DNA of 64,000 nt from Branchiostoma lanceolatum (lineage: Eukaryota; Chordata; Leptocardii; Amphioxiformes; Branchiostomatidae), in contig NC_089736.1 in NCBI RefSeq assembly GCF_035083965.1, positions 4,777,501-4,841,500 on the forward strand, read 5' to 3'. The stretch's first letter is position 1. The number at the start of each line of letters is the position of its first letter. The translations under genes were made by a program, and so were the position numbers. The notes beneath the pieces were generated by a model that did no database searches, had not been told where the DNA came from, and saw only the letters and a program-made list of their open reading frames with translations. Positions 1 to 9,563 of this stretch are shown here, piece by piece.

Positions 1-107
1 TTTCTCTTTGTGAAAGACTAAACTTTCATTTGTTCACATTTTGAGCAAAGGTGTGATAAGGAATGGGTGCCAAAATAAAGGGGGAAAAGTTGCCAAAAGA
101 TTGAAAT

Positions 108-180
108 TGGCCCCTACGAGGTTCGAACTCGTGGCCTTCTGCGTGTAAAGCAGATGTGATAACCGCTACACCAAGGGACC
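108..180 (-). tRNA. tRNA-Val-TAC: tRNA-Val (anticodon TAC)
   Basis: Read on the minus strand, this 73-nt stretch folds as a full cloverleaf. A 7-bp acceptor stem pairs GGTCCCT with AGGGGCC (one G-U pair). It has a standard A box (TGTAGCGGTTATCAC region), anticodon stem TCTGC/GCAGA around the loop TTTACAC, and T arm ACGAG/CTCGT with loop TTCGAAC. The anticodon TAC reads the valine codon GTA. No intron is present and the discriminator base is A. All stems pair, so this looks like a working gene rather than a SINE head. Confidence 0.92.
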
Positions 181-546
181 AGGTATACCTTCAAATTTGT
201 CGCTTTACGTCTAGAATGTCGTTTCTGTCGTGCATCCCTTAAAAGTCCTCAACCGGGCCAAGATATCTCGATGTGCGATACAAATAACATTTATATGTGT
301 GCATATTTCAATACGTTCTAACGACACGACAAAATCGCATTCATACGTTGAGAATATCCCTGTGCATTGTAATAAGCTAGATTCAACCAATCATGCAGAA
401 TGAAAAATGGCCAAAATTAGCGACTTTGTTTTTATGTTTTAATCGGTGAAATACTACAATACGGACGTTTAGCTGCCCGTGGTACCGATATAATTTGCGT
501 CTTCTTCATCAAAATTGAGGAATAGAGAGTCTGTCTGTCTGAGTGA
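181..546. other. no feature seen
   Basis: This is AT-rich unique sequence between the tRNA gene and a GT microsatellite. I see no exon, repeat or RNA gene in it. Confidence 0.5.
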
Positions 547-600
547 ATGTGTGTGTGTGTGTGTGCGTGTGTGTGCGTGCGTGTGTGCGTGTGTGCGTGC

Positions 601-635
<35 letters not shown>

Positions 636-660
636 CGCGTGCGAGCGCGTGTGCGTGTTT
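547..660. repeat. (GT)n microsatellite
   Basis: This is a long GT/GC-interrupted dinucleotide tract. It generates cysteine/valine-rich and histidine/threonine-rich open frames in all directions, none of which is a gene. It directly abuts a dispersed repeat at 661-790. Confidence 0.95.
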
Positions 661-790
661 CCGCATATTTGTGGTCAGCATAACTCAAGAACCTCTGGAT
701 GGATTGTGATAATATTTGGTACGAAGAAGGGGGAATTTTGGTCCCCATGGCGTGTCACCTTGTTTTACATGGAAACGACAGAAAGATTTG
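661..790 (+). repeat. dispersed repeat next to a microsatellite
   Basis: The core has the pattern CAGCATAACTCAAGAA, then a TGGATGGATTG-like word, then TTTTGGTCCCC. The same succession (CAGCATAACTTAAGAA, GGTGGATTGCCAT, TTTTGGGCCCCCT) follows a TGTA microsatellite at 35175-35520, and weaker copies occur at 22606-22810 and 56577-56720. It is a dispersed family that carries a simple repeat at its 5' side. Confidence 0.65.
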
Positions 791-1125
791 CAGTCTAACA
801 TGTCCGCAGGAAGAGACGATGTGCCGTATTTTATGTAGAACACTTGGCTCCTGACTGGGCCAAGGTTACCACATGCTCTGCCTACAGCAAACACGGTTAC
901 GGAGTCTGAACACGACCTTCGTTTGTAGTAAATATTTGACTCAGATAGTGTTGAAGAGTTCACGAAGAGACGGTTATAGAGCCTTGCTTTTAAACAGCGT
1001 GGTGAAGAGACATCTACCTCAAAAAGGTTTATTGTCACATCTACCTGAGTTTACTTTAGTGCCCCTCCCCTAATCTTTATAGAATGTATATTGCTATTAT
1101 GTACATTGATAAGTCACCCAATGAA
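791..1125. other. no feature seen
   Basis: This is unique sequence without a supportable exon. The 117-residue minus-strand open frame crossing it has no recognisable motif and runs into the adjoining dispersed repeat. Confidence 0.4.
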
Positions 1126-1225
1126 AGGGGAAATGTTCACGGGGATTTGTTTTCACGGTAGAGAGAAAAAGGAGTGTTCGCGGTTGTTTTGAGTTCGCGG
1201 TTGAAACAGAGCATGGCATTGAACG
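1126..1225 (+). mobile_element. fragment of the TACTGTAAATGCAG miniature element
   Basis: The words GAAATGTTCACGGGG, CACGGTAGAGAGAAAA, GGAGTGTTCGCGG and GAGTTCGCGGTTGAAACA match, in order, the left half of the elements at 3177-3390 and 24474-24640. The terminal repeats are missing here, so this is a truncated copy. Confidence 0.6.
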
Positions 1226-1239
1226 CCACAGAATGAGGT

Positions 1240-1482
1240 TAAGCCCCTGTCACACTTGTGCGTAAATACAAGCCCGCATGAGTTGCGTATTAACATGATT
1301 TTGGTTTAGGTTAGGTTTGCAGCCGAAGAAGTAATTTCTTTGGTTTGATAACTAGACTGCTCAACGGTGGGTCAAAGAAGAAAACAACTTCCTCACCGCA
1401 AAATTTACTTAAACCAAAAAAAAAATGTTACTGCGGAACTCTTGCGCACTTGAATATACGCACAAGTGTGACAGGGCCCTAA
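1240..1482. mobile_element. fold-back miniature element
   Basis: The left end begins TTAAGCCCCTGTCACACTTG and the right end is nearly its reverse complement (CAAGTGTGACAGGGCCCTAA). The terminal inverted repeats are about 30 bp with a non-coding centre, which fits a non-autonomous DNA transposon (MITE). Confidence 0.75.
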
Positions 1483-1692
1483 GGAAGTGTATAAGCATGA
1501 ACTTGTTGGGAGAGCAACGTGCGTGTTGTTTCCATGGTTTTTGGTTTGTAGCCTAAATGCCAGCCTTTGAGACGCTTCAGTACGTTCTCTTCGACGCTTA
1601 CAGCTCGGGGAGCGGCCGAAAGAGTCTACTAAAACTAAAAAGGCTGGCATAATAAAGGAAAGTGATCTCGAACCAGTTTAGCTCAAATGAAC

Positions 1693-1962
1693 TCAATGAA
1701 TAGATGAGCTTATCTTCCACTGGTCGTGACAGAGAAGACAGACGCTATATACAGTATTTACAGGTTCATTGTGCTGGGGAAATTCCTCTAGCTCTTTTCG
1801 ACAAGCACAATGAATAGTGGACCACGGCTTAACGTCCCGATCTAAGCCTGCGACCCTTTCCGGTAGCGTGCATGTCGGGTGAGCGACACAGCCGGGATCG
1901 AACCCGGGACTTCTAGTTCCAGAGGCAGGATTGCTAACCACTGGAGTGACTAAGCACGCTAC
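1693..1962 (-). mobile_element. tRNA-derived SINE (family 1)
   Basis: Read on the minus strand, the head carries a pol III A-box-like word (TAGTCACTCCAGTGG) and a B box (GGGTTCGATCCCG), spaced as in a tRNA. It is followed by a non-tRNA body containing GGGACGTTAAGCCGTGGTCC and an AT-rich tail. Stem pairing is poor, so this is a SINE rather than a tRNA gene. Confidence 0.75.
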
Positions 1963-2214
1963 GGCATCCAGGCTATTCTGTGGTCTTCAGAACTTTGAAA
2001 CGTTTTTTGTTGATACCCTGGTTAATCCTTCTCAAGCCTGAACAAGCACCACATGACTCCGCGCGAACATATGTCGTTGATATGCGGTCTCTACTGGACA
2101 CCTGAACTTCTCACAACCCTCCGTATGTTTTGGGATTTCCGCTAAAACCACAAAAATCCTTTCTAAAGCTGCCAAATCCACGTCAACACCTGCGTGTCTT
2201 TGATATTTTTATCA

Positions 2215-2695
2215 AGTGCGGCTAGGAACAGGAACGTCAACTAGAGCGAGTCCAACGGCGAGCTCTTCGTATCATCAGCCGAGCAGGCCGGCGTGATGTG
2301 CCTGAACTACCCACCCTCAAGTCTAAACGCAAGGATGCCGCTGTCAAACTCTTCAAACAAATGCTCCAAGATGACCACCCCCTACACGATCTCGTCCCCC
2401 CCTGTAGATCCGCAGCTACTGCACGGTCACTACTCAGGAACAAACACAGCATCTCCATCCCCCCAGCAAGAACCAAAAGATTACAGAACTCTTTTCTACA
2501 TCAGGCAATCAGTTTGTACAACAATCAGTAAAACCTAATGTGCAATAATGGGCACTTTTCATATCAGTGAACGTTTGGATGTATATATTGATATATTGTA
2601 TATAGGTGTCTATTTTATTGTAAATATCATCGCCATCCAGGCATGTTTTGTCTGTAAGTTTTTGATATTTGAATAAATAAAGAAAGAAAGAAGGT
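2215..2695 (+). mobile_element. 5'-truncated non-LTR retrotransposon, 3' end
   Basis: The reverse-transcriptase C-terminal reading frame (2226-2531) is followed by a 3' UTR of about 160 bp ending in an AATAAATAAAG(AAAG)n tail. 5' truncation with a simple-repeat tail is the normal form of a dead LINE insertion. The clade cannot be fixed from so short a piece. Confidence 0.7.
2226..2531 (+). pseudogene. C-terminal fragment of a LINE reverse transcriptase
   Basis: The frame reads QLERVQRRALRIISRAG, then a PELPTLKSKRKDAAVK block, then HPLHDLVPP, then SISIPPARTKRL and NSFLHQAISLYN before a TAA. This succession (LE-VQ-RA-RII, LPTL--R, HPLHDL-PP, then a final hydrophobic/Trp-Asn-like stretch) is typical of the region after the polymerase domain in animal LINEs. 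An in-frame TAG at 2223 and the absence of any upstream polymerase sequence show it is a dead fragment. Confidence 0.72.
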
Positions 2696-3176
2696 TCAAG
2701 TCCTGGCACCTTTACAGCACCGCTATGTGATATATAGGCCTAGCGTGTGGACTTGACTCCACAGCACGATTCAACAGTCTTTATCTTTACAACCGAGCCA
2801 CACACCGCCAAGAGAAAGCAGACAAGGCTGTTGTCTTAGTGGTAAATAACTTAATGCACCTAAAACGACTACATAAGACTGTTGTCTAAGTGTTAAGTTA
2901 AAGAACGATTCAGACGGTAAATTCTCAAGGGAAGGTTGTTCTTAAAGGTAGACTCCAATGCGAATCGTGTAAGATGTTGAAACGAATTGACTGCCTGTTT
3001 TACTGTTACATGCCAAAAGTGGCGAGGCTCCAGATCTCGATGGGAGGTCCGCCACACACTCAGACGGAAGTCTTTCGTGACAGAAACTGTCGTTATGTTG
3101 GAGTAAAAGGCGATAAAATGTGCCATTATGTGGTGTAACTGTTTGCGTTAGTATAGCATCACTATATGTTACAGTT
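2696..3176. other. no feature seen
   Basis: Unique sequence after the LINE tail. I see no exon or repeat. Confidence 0.4.
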
Positions 3177-3390
3177 ACTGTAATACTGCAAATGCAGAAA
3201 TGTTCGCGGGGATCTAATTTCGCGGTAGGGAGAAAATGGAGTGTTCGTGGTGGGTTTGAGTTTGAAACAATAGTAGCGCTACAGTCTCATAATGGAGCGG
3301 CTTTTCGCGGTGGTTTTAAGTTCGCGGTAAAGAGTTCGCCGAGAAAACCACGAACATAAAACCACTGCGACTATTTCTGCATTTACAGTA
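3177..3390 (+). mobile_element. TACTGTAAATGCAG miniature element, full copy
   Basis: The ends are inverted repeats of about 18 bp: CTGCAAATGCAGAAAT on the left, and ATTTCTGCATTTACAGTA on the right. The inside is made of short words around TTCGCGGT. It resembles 24474-24640 across the whole left half. It codes for nothing, so it is a non-autonomous DNA transposon. Confidence 0.8.
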
Positions 3391-3460
3391 GATTCTTGTT
3401 TCTTGACAACGTGAAAGAAGGATCATTCCTTTCCTGAACGAGGTATTGTTCTTCTTGGCG

Positions 3461-3497
<37 letters not shown>

Positions 3498-3503
3498 GCC
3501 TGC
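3461..3503. repeat. (CTGT)n microsatellite
   Basis: Ten or so uninterrupted CTGT units, followed by diverged CTGC units and a GT-rich stretch to about 3570. Confidence 0.95.
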
Positions 3504-3599
3504 CTATCTCGTGTGTATGTGCCTCGTACTTATGTGTGTTTGTGTGAGTCTGTCCATGTGTGTGTGTTCGAATCTCTGCAATTGCTACAAGAAAGTACA

Positions 3600-3910
3600 A
3601 TATATTTCACTCCCCATACATGCCCGTGCTCCTGAAATGGACACCCCATAGTCATCCCTGTGTCGACACAGCAAACGTCTCTCCCTTCTGCCGTGATAAG
3701 AGCAGAGTTAACGGAGGGACACTGCACTAAACGATGTTGCGTCATTATCAGCATGCAGTCTGCAATCAATTTAACAGGCGGCGCTTTTGTCATGTCAGAT
3801 GCTGCTCCATTCGAGTTTAGTATTTGTGCTACATATACAGTACTTCAGATTTGCTATGTTAGTACATCGATTACGGGGTCTTTTTATAAGTATGAATCGG
3901 TATTGTTTTT
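3600..3910. repeat. diverged copy of the NXPE spacer module
   Basis: The segment around GCAGTCTGCAATCA and GCGCTTTTGTCATGTCAGA matches, in order, the ends of the spacers near 9205-9260 and 14580-14640 and the module at 21840-21920. It marks the downstream border of the tandem array and is more diverged than the inner copies. Confidence 0.6.
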
Positions 3911-4014
3911 CTTTTTATTTGACTTGAATGTGTAATGGTTGTGTGCGGATTTGTTAAAAAAAAAGAGAACGCTAGCGACCCCAAAAAACACTCCTCCTGA
4001 TAAAATGGTATAGC

Positions 4015-4060
4015 GACCCTGTGACGTCACAATTCAAAATGGCGGCCACCTCTCATGCCA
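4015..4060 (+). promoter_or_regulatory. CRE plus YY1-like motif pair
   Basis: A perfect palindromic TGACGTCA (4022-4029) is followed 11 bp later by AAAATGGCGGCC, a good match to the YY1 core. This pairing is common in core promoters, but no first exon is evident on either side. It is a motif match only. Confidence 0.3.
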
Positions 4061-4764
4061 ACAGGTCCAACAAAGGTTTTGCTACGCAAACCTGTAATTC
4101 TGACACGGAAACGACACAGAACTTCAGCATCACCCTGGGTTCGTTGTTAAATTGATATATCTATCAGATATTGGTCTCTTTGTGAACTTATGAAGGCTAA
4201 AGCAAGACGAGTCACATAGAACATGAATAGACACATTGTTGTGTTTTTTTAATGATTCTGAAATTGAAGGAATTTCGGTTTAAGTATTACGGTTTTCACA
4301 AGCAATAGCGGTTTTGTTTTTCACTTTTGTACGTGGTTATTAGTGTTTATTGGTGTATTCGTCTATCCTCTAGGTATCTAGTGACTACTTATCTTGCACA
4401 AGAGAACATGCATACAAAACAATACATAGATAACATACAATGCATTCGATGTAGTGTTGCATGAAGGGGGTGAAGTCTGCCATCTCTGATCATATTGTTT
4501 TTGCTCCGTTTCTTACTCTGCTTCCTTCGAAGCAAATAAGGTCAATCACCTGGACTATACGGCGATCACCATGGTTACTGGTAAAGAAGCAGGCACCATG
4601 TGGTGTTCAATTACATTATGTAGTAAGTGGCAGGACAGAACTCGAGGGGCTGGTGACTATGCATTAGAATGTGTTTGAGTAAAAATAAACAGAGCAGTAG
4701 TTTGTAAGGCTAGACCATGGACAGGTAGACGTTCTGTATTGGCCTGCAAAATTAAACTTTCTAG
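4061..4764. other. 3' flank of the first NXPE gene
   Basis: I see no exon. The words GGGGGTGAAGTCTGCC and ATCTCTGATCATATTG (about 4467-4497) recur just downstream of the other two NXPE genes (about 9497 and 14876), so the duplicated unit extends through here. A reverse-strand AATAAA lies near 4344-4349, about 420 bp past the stop; its use is unproven. Confidence 0.5.
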
Positions 4765-7700
4765 TTAAATCACTGTTTTTCCTGTTTTTGAGTCCGTCCA
4801 GTTCGGGCAGATATGAGACAACAGCCTGTTTAGTTGACTGCCCACCATCGTTTGATCTGGGTGAATGTAGTCACTTCCCGACTGACACACGCTCATGTCC
4901 CACGTGTCCAACACGACCACGTCTGGATCCGCCCGGAACACCTCTCGTATCACCTCCGTGATCTGGTAAGCCAGCCAATCGCTCCCTAGCAGGTAGAACT
5001 CCAACTTTCCTCCCCTATGTTCTCGCGTTGTTCCCGTTCTCACGAAAACCTGCGTGCCGGGACTCCTGCGCATGAGACGATGTACGGCGCCCCGTATGGC
5101 GTACAGTCGCGACCGGATCATTTCCAGCGGCTCTGCTGTAAAGTGAGACCACAGACTCAGTCCAATAACAGTGTCTGGGCCTCCTGGAATGCTGTCCAGC
5201 ATGTCGGCAGTGTAAATGTATTTGTAAAAGAAATTCCAATTGTGTAGTTGTGCGGGAAACCCGTGGAACCGTTTGCGAACAGAGATGTTCCACTGGCTGT
5301 TGTCTCCTCCTGAACGAGCTGGAAACAAATTAAAACAAAAATTGGCCAGTTCAGGTTTAGCTCTTGTGACAGACTGTTTGGAATGCTACCTGATGAGCAA
5401 TTACAATTATCCAGAGCACGGGCGTGATGCATATTGAATTATGTATGAAAGACAGTTGTTACATCAAGTGCAGTCTCAGAAGTACCATTTAGGAAACATT
5501 GACCAACCTGTAAAATCCATGGTCCTATTGTCGTAGACCAAAGGTACATTTTCCTGTAAATATTCACTCCATTGTCTAATGGTAGAGTCACCTGGGATAA
5601 AGGAACAGAAAAGCGATTCGATTTTAGCTTACATCATGGCACTCTACTACTAGTATTAGTAGTAGACTCAGATTCGCGTCATTGACCACAATGAAATTAT
5701 AGTATTATCTGTTAGATATTCATTTCCATGATTAATATCTATTGATGTTCTTGTCTTTTTAGTGTTACATGTCTGAACATCTTGTCATGAACACAGTGAA
5801 TTTCTAAAACATTCCTCAGCAATCATGCAGATTAGCTGCTGATTTGCATAACTAGCACCTAATCATGTCAATGTTTACTTAAGACATATATGATATATTA
5901 CGTACCTTGCATGTACACTGTCTTGTTAGCCAGGCACCGTTGGATGTCCTCCTTAGTGAACACTCGGACATTGCAGACCGATGACCTCCAGACCTTGCCT
6001 GACCAATGTCCCAGTGAATCTCCAGACTCACGGGTGTTCCCGGTACACGCTGGAAGGTGTTGAGGTGTGGGCAGTTCTGTCTCGAGGACACGTATTGGCT
6101 CCTTGGGGTCTACTTGAAGTTCCACCTCAAGATATGGCCTTTGTGGTGTGGGGCGTGGAAATGAACAATGTATCAATGAAACTGTTATAAATTTTGTATA
6201 ACCCCAGTTGTGCGGAAAATTTATCTATTCATTGATCTTTTAAACAGCTAGGTGACCCGTTCAATTTTGACAAATTAATTTTCAATTGGGCCCAGGCTAC
6301 AAAATAGTAAAATCATAAGTATACCAAAGAAAACAAACTCCTGAAAAAATGATGACAACATTTCATGCCTACATGCAAAGATGCTAAGTTGGATTGCTGC
6401 ATTGCAAACGTACGTGAAAACGCATGCCTTATTACTGAGGTAGCATTTTGAATTTAGAAAGAGGACGGGGGCCGGAGCGACTGGCTGTATCGAAATAACC
6501 AGGATATTTTTATGCAGCTGACAGTAAATATAACTTGTTAAATGACTTACTTTTGGAAAAGTTTCCTTTCGTCTGGAGACACAAGACGCAGTGCCTTTGC
6601 CCTGCTCTTGTCCCCGTCCCAACGGCACATTGAGATGGCGGAACACGGGAGTTTCTTCGGTCTCTCACAAATCCAGGTTCCGTTCACTTCATGTTTGGAG
6701 AAATCACACAGTTGATTAGGTGGTAGACTGGGATTTGCAGAGGTGAAGCATTGCCGTTGTTGACTAGTTTTCTTTTTCACGCCGACAAAGCTGCAGTAGA
6801 AAACTCTCTTGTTCGGAGTTTCTCGTACTCTCCGTAGAACCTTCACTGCTTCGCTTGGATGGACAAGCTGGATCTTTATCTGATGTATAAGATACGACGG
6901 TATGTAGAGAAAGGTATGTATTTGGCAAAAGAAGAGAAGAAAATGTCGCTATAAGGTTTTTAAAAAGACATGAGACGGACAAAGACAAAATATGCAGTGA
7001 CTGTGGACAGAAAAGACGTTGTCAACAACAAAATACAACCGAACCGCTTGTTATAGTTACAGTTATGTTATAGTTCGTTCCAAATAAGCGCTGTACTCAC
7101 CGAAATGTTCCCTGACCAATATAGCGGGAACAACAATGTGTAGGTGCCGTTACAGTGGTCAGTGACGTGACCGGCGCTACTGGCCTGCAGCGAACGGTCA
7201 CTGCTGATGAGTCTGGCCCGGAAAAAGTCTCCTCCGTACGTCTTCGTCCTTCCTTCTTTGTTTCTTGCCACCACCCCCACGGTAAGAACGTCTCCTTTGT
7301 GATACAGGCGGTCTCTGTTTAAGACGACAACCTTCGTGTACTTTGGGTGCGTGACCTGGTCTAAGACTAGAGACTGGTTGAGGAGGCAAGGTTTAGCTGG
7401 TGGCTCCATGAGGCGAAGTTTGGACAACAGCGGATTCAGACCATCCTGGCGGTCTGTAGTGTACTTGTCCCAGATCATTGATCGTTGATCAGGAATTGTC
7501 TGTATGACATAAAAAGAACAACATTGTAACTTCACTTACACTTATATCTAATTTCTATTAGCGATGTGTCCAGGTACAGGTAACGTTACGGGTACATAGA
7601 ATTAGGTACATGTCCGTACCATGTAATGCCCTCATTCTTTTTTGACTTTGTGTTGAGTTTTTCTACAAGCTGTATTCATCACAATAAACCGTTACGGCGT

Positions 7701-7844
7701 TCGTCGGCACGTTTGCGATAGCCTTGGAGGTAATTACCATTGTCAGGCCATGGTAACGTTAACAGAAAAGCAAAAACATACCGTCATGAAAATGACGACA
7801 GCAGCTAGCACCGTAAACGCAGCATACATCCGGGCACTTGCCAT
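4765..7844 (-). CDS. NXPE-like: NXPE family member (neurexophilin and PC-esterase domain), copy 1
   Basis: Six coding exons join in phase: 7844-7782, 7499-7101, 6879-6551, 6138-5906, 5591-5508 and 5318-4765 (each about +/-1), giving 553 residues, the usual NXPE length. Every intron is GT..AG. Exon 1 encodes a hydrophobic signal/anchor segment. Exons 2-3 encode the neurexophilin-like part, with N-glycosylation sequons (NQS, NGT, NIS) and cysteines such as NQLCDF and KLPCSAIS. Exons 4-6 encode the PC-esterase part, with the nucleophile block GDSTIRQW in the 84-bp exon 5 and the D-x-x-H motif (SDYIHPD) near the C-terminus. The family is secreted or type II membrane-bound and predicted to act as an acyl/glycan esterase; the substrate is not known from the sequence. 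Compared with the two other copies, the stop TAG after HICPN has become TGG, adding 11 residues ending KTVI. Confidence 0.9.
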
Positions 7845-9563
7845 CACGTGCTCTGCTAACAGGAAACAACAAACAGTGATTAGGGCCCCACAAATGTGCA
7901 CCGTATGTCCTTGAATTTGTGATCCGAGGAAATATAATACAAAAACCAAAGACAGGCCACTTGATGCTTGCCTCTACGTGGAAAATTTTGGATGCCGAGA
8001 TAAAGCGTTCGTCATGGCCAGGTAGTCAGTTCGAAGAGGCGCGCGAAACGTACTACAAGTATCAAGTTTGAAAGTACAGTAAAGCTTGCTACGTATCATT
8101 CTGCATACCATGCCTGGAAGGCACACGAGAGGAGGCGTGGTTTTAACGCTCCCTTATTATGATGTCATTGGAACGACAGCCACACGTTTTCCCTGTACAA
8201 ATGCCTAAGGCTGTCACATGCGCATTTCAAGTATATTGTGCACGTAGCTTGGACAAAATTTTAGTATCCTTTGAGAGCAACGCATTATAGTTGAAAACCA
8301 GAAGAAGCATTTAGCGAGAGAAAGCCTCTGTCAAACGTAGAAAACTCTTCCGGTATTCTCAAACAGAGATAGCAGCCTTGACAGCACAGACTTTCTAATA
8401 TGAAAAAAAATTCTCTGTCCAAGAACTTTCTAGATAGCGTGGCAAGCCTTCTTCAGAGATCTAGAATGTGTGCAATGAACAAATCCCTACCTTTAAGGCA
8501 CAAACTGGACGCCAATGTTAGAGATGTTTCGGTGTTGATACGTCACCGAATTACATCTGCATGAAAAGAAGTCGAACCTGTCTGGTCGCTTAAGCTTATT
8601 GCGCGCGAGACTATGATGTCAAAGTTCACAGCTTGCTTCTGGGTGAAGGTCATGCGTCGGATTTGCGTTGCGCAATGGAGGGCCACCTTAAAACCATTGA
8701 AAAGCCTTCTTTTCCTTGAAAATGTCGCATAAGTCGTGTATCTGCATAGACTAATTAGACAATCTGAAAGTGTATTGTTGCGCAGACCAAGGAGTGCATA
8801 GCTTGCTTTACCAAACAAACAGGCTTCCAAGTGTAGCCATTCGGGGACTTCGTATGGATCTTCGGGCAACTCTTATCCGCTCCACACGTCTCTTTGATCA
8901 AGCTAATCTTACTCGCACGACCGCTCGTCAAAACATGACATTCCATTCTATGGCTTCCATTCTTGCATGGTCAAATTGCCTAGTGTACGAGTACGGCCAG
9001 GCCAATCACATTCAAACAGATTTTCTGCTTTAAAGATTGTCCGTGGCTCGGCTGGAAAAAATGTTAACATTTGAAGGCAAACGACATTCCATATGCCTTC
9101 TCCGTGCTAAAATGGACTATTCCGAAATCATCCCTATGCAGGGACAATAAAGTTAACGTTCCTCACAAAGTCTAAGAACGGACAGTGTTTCGTCATTATC
9201 GTCCTGCAGTCTATAATCAGATCGATAAACGACGCTTCTGTCATGTCAAACGAAGCTGCATTTTTAAACCTACCTACTGAAGGGCGATTGGTTACATAGA
9301 TTTACATTGATAACATAGGCATAGGTTACATAGATTTTATCAATACAGTCTTGGTCTCCTACTCCTGCTTGCTATCATCATGTCATACGATATTCAACGC
9401 TATAAAACATTCAAAAATGTATTTCGATTTTTAAAACCCGGGTTGTTTTGATTTTAATTTTGGCATTCCTCTTGTACACAGTGTAGAGTTAGGCGAAGGG
9501 GGTGAAGTCTGCCATCTCTGATCATCTTGCTAATATTATTGTTTTATCTGCCTTTGAACCCGT
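7845..9563. repeat. duplicated spacer between NXPE copies 1 and 2
   Basis: From about 7960 this spacer matches 13250-14900 almost base for base, including the inner words GCGCGCGAAACGTACTAC and TGTTGCGCAGACCAAGGAG. It lacks about 330 bp near 7950 that copy 2 has at 12925-13250, and about 90 bp near 9055 that copy 2 has at 14330-14425. The short open frames seen in both (for example 8770-9033) differ by indels, so they are not coding. It probably holds the promoter of copy 1, but no TATA box stands out. Confidence 0.8.

Noticed and set aside
509-748. His/Thr-rich and Cys/Val-rich frames at GT microsatellites (also 37064-37502)
   Set aside because: They are translations of simple repeats in every frame.
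1870-1955. A second tRNA gene
   Set aside because: A and B boxes are present but the stems do not pair, and a SINE body follows, so it is a SINE head.
2237-2476. Minus-strand open frame over the LINE fragment
   Set aside because: The opposite strand carries the reverse-transcriptase tail motifs; this is its antisense shadow.
8770-9033. A similar open frame present in both spacers (also 14064-14279)
   Set aside because: The two versions differ by indels that change the frame and C-terminus, and the spacers are non-coding duplicates, so shared ancestry explains the likeness.
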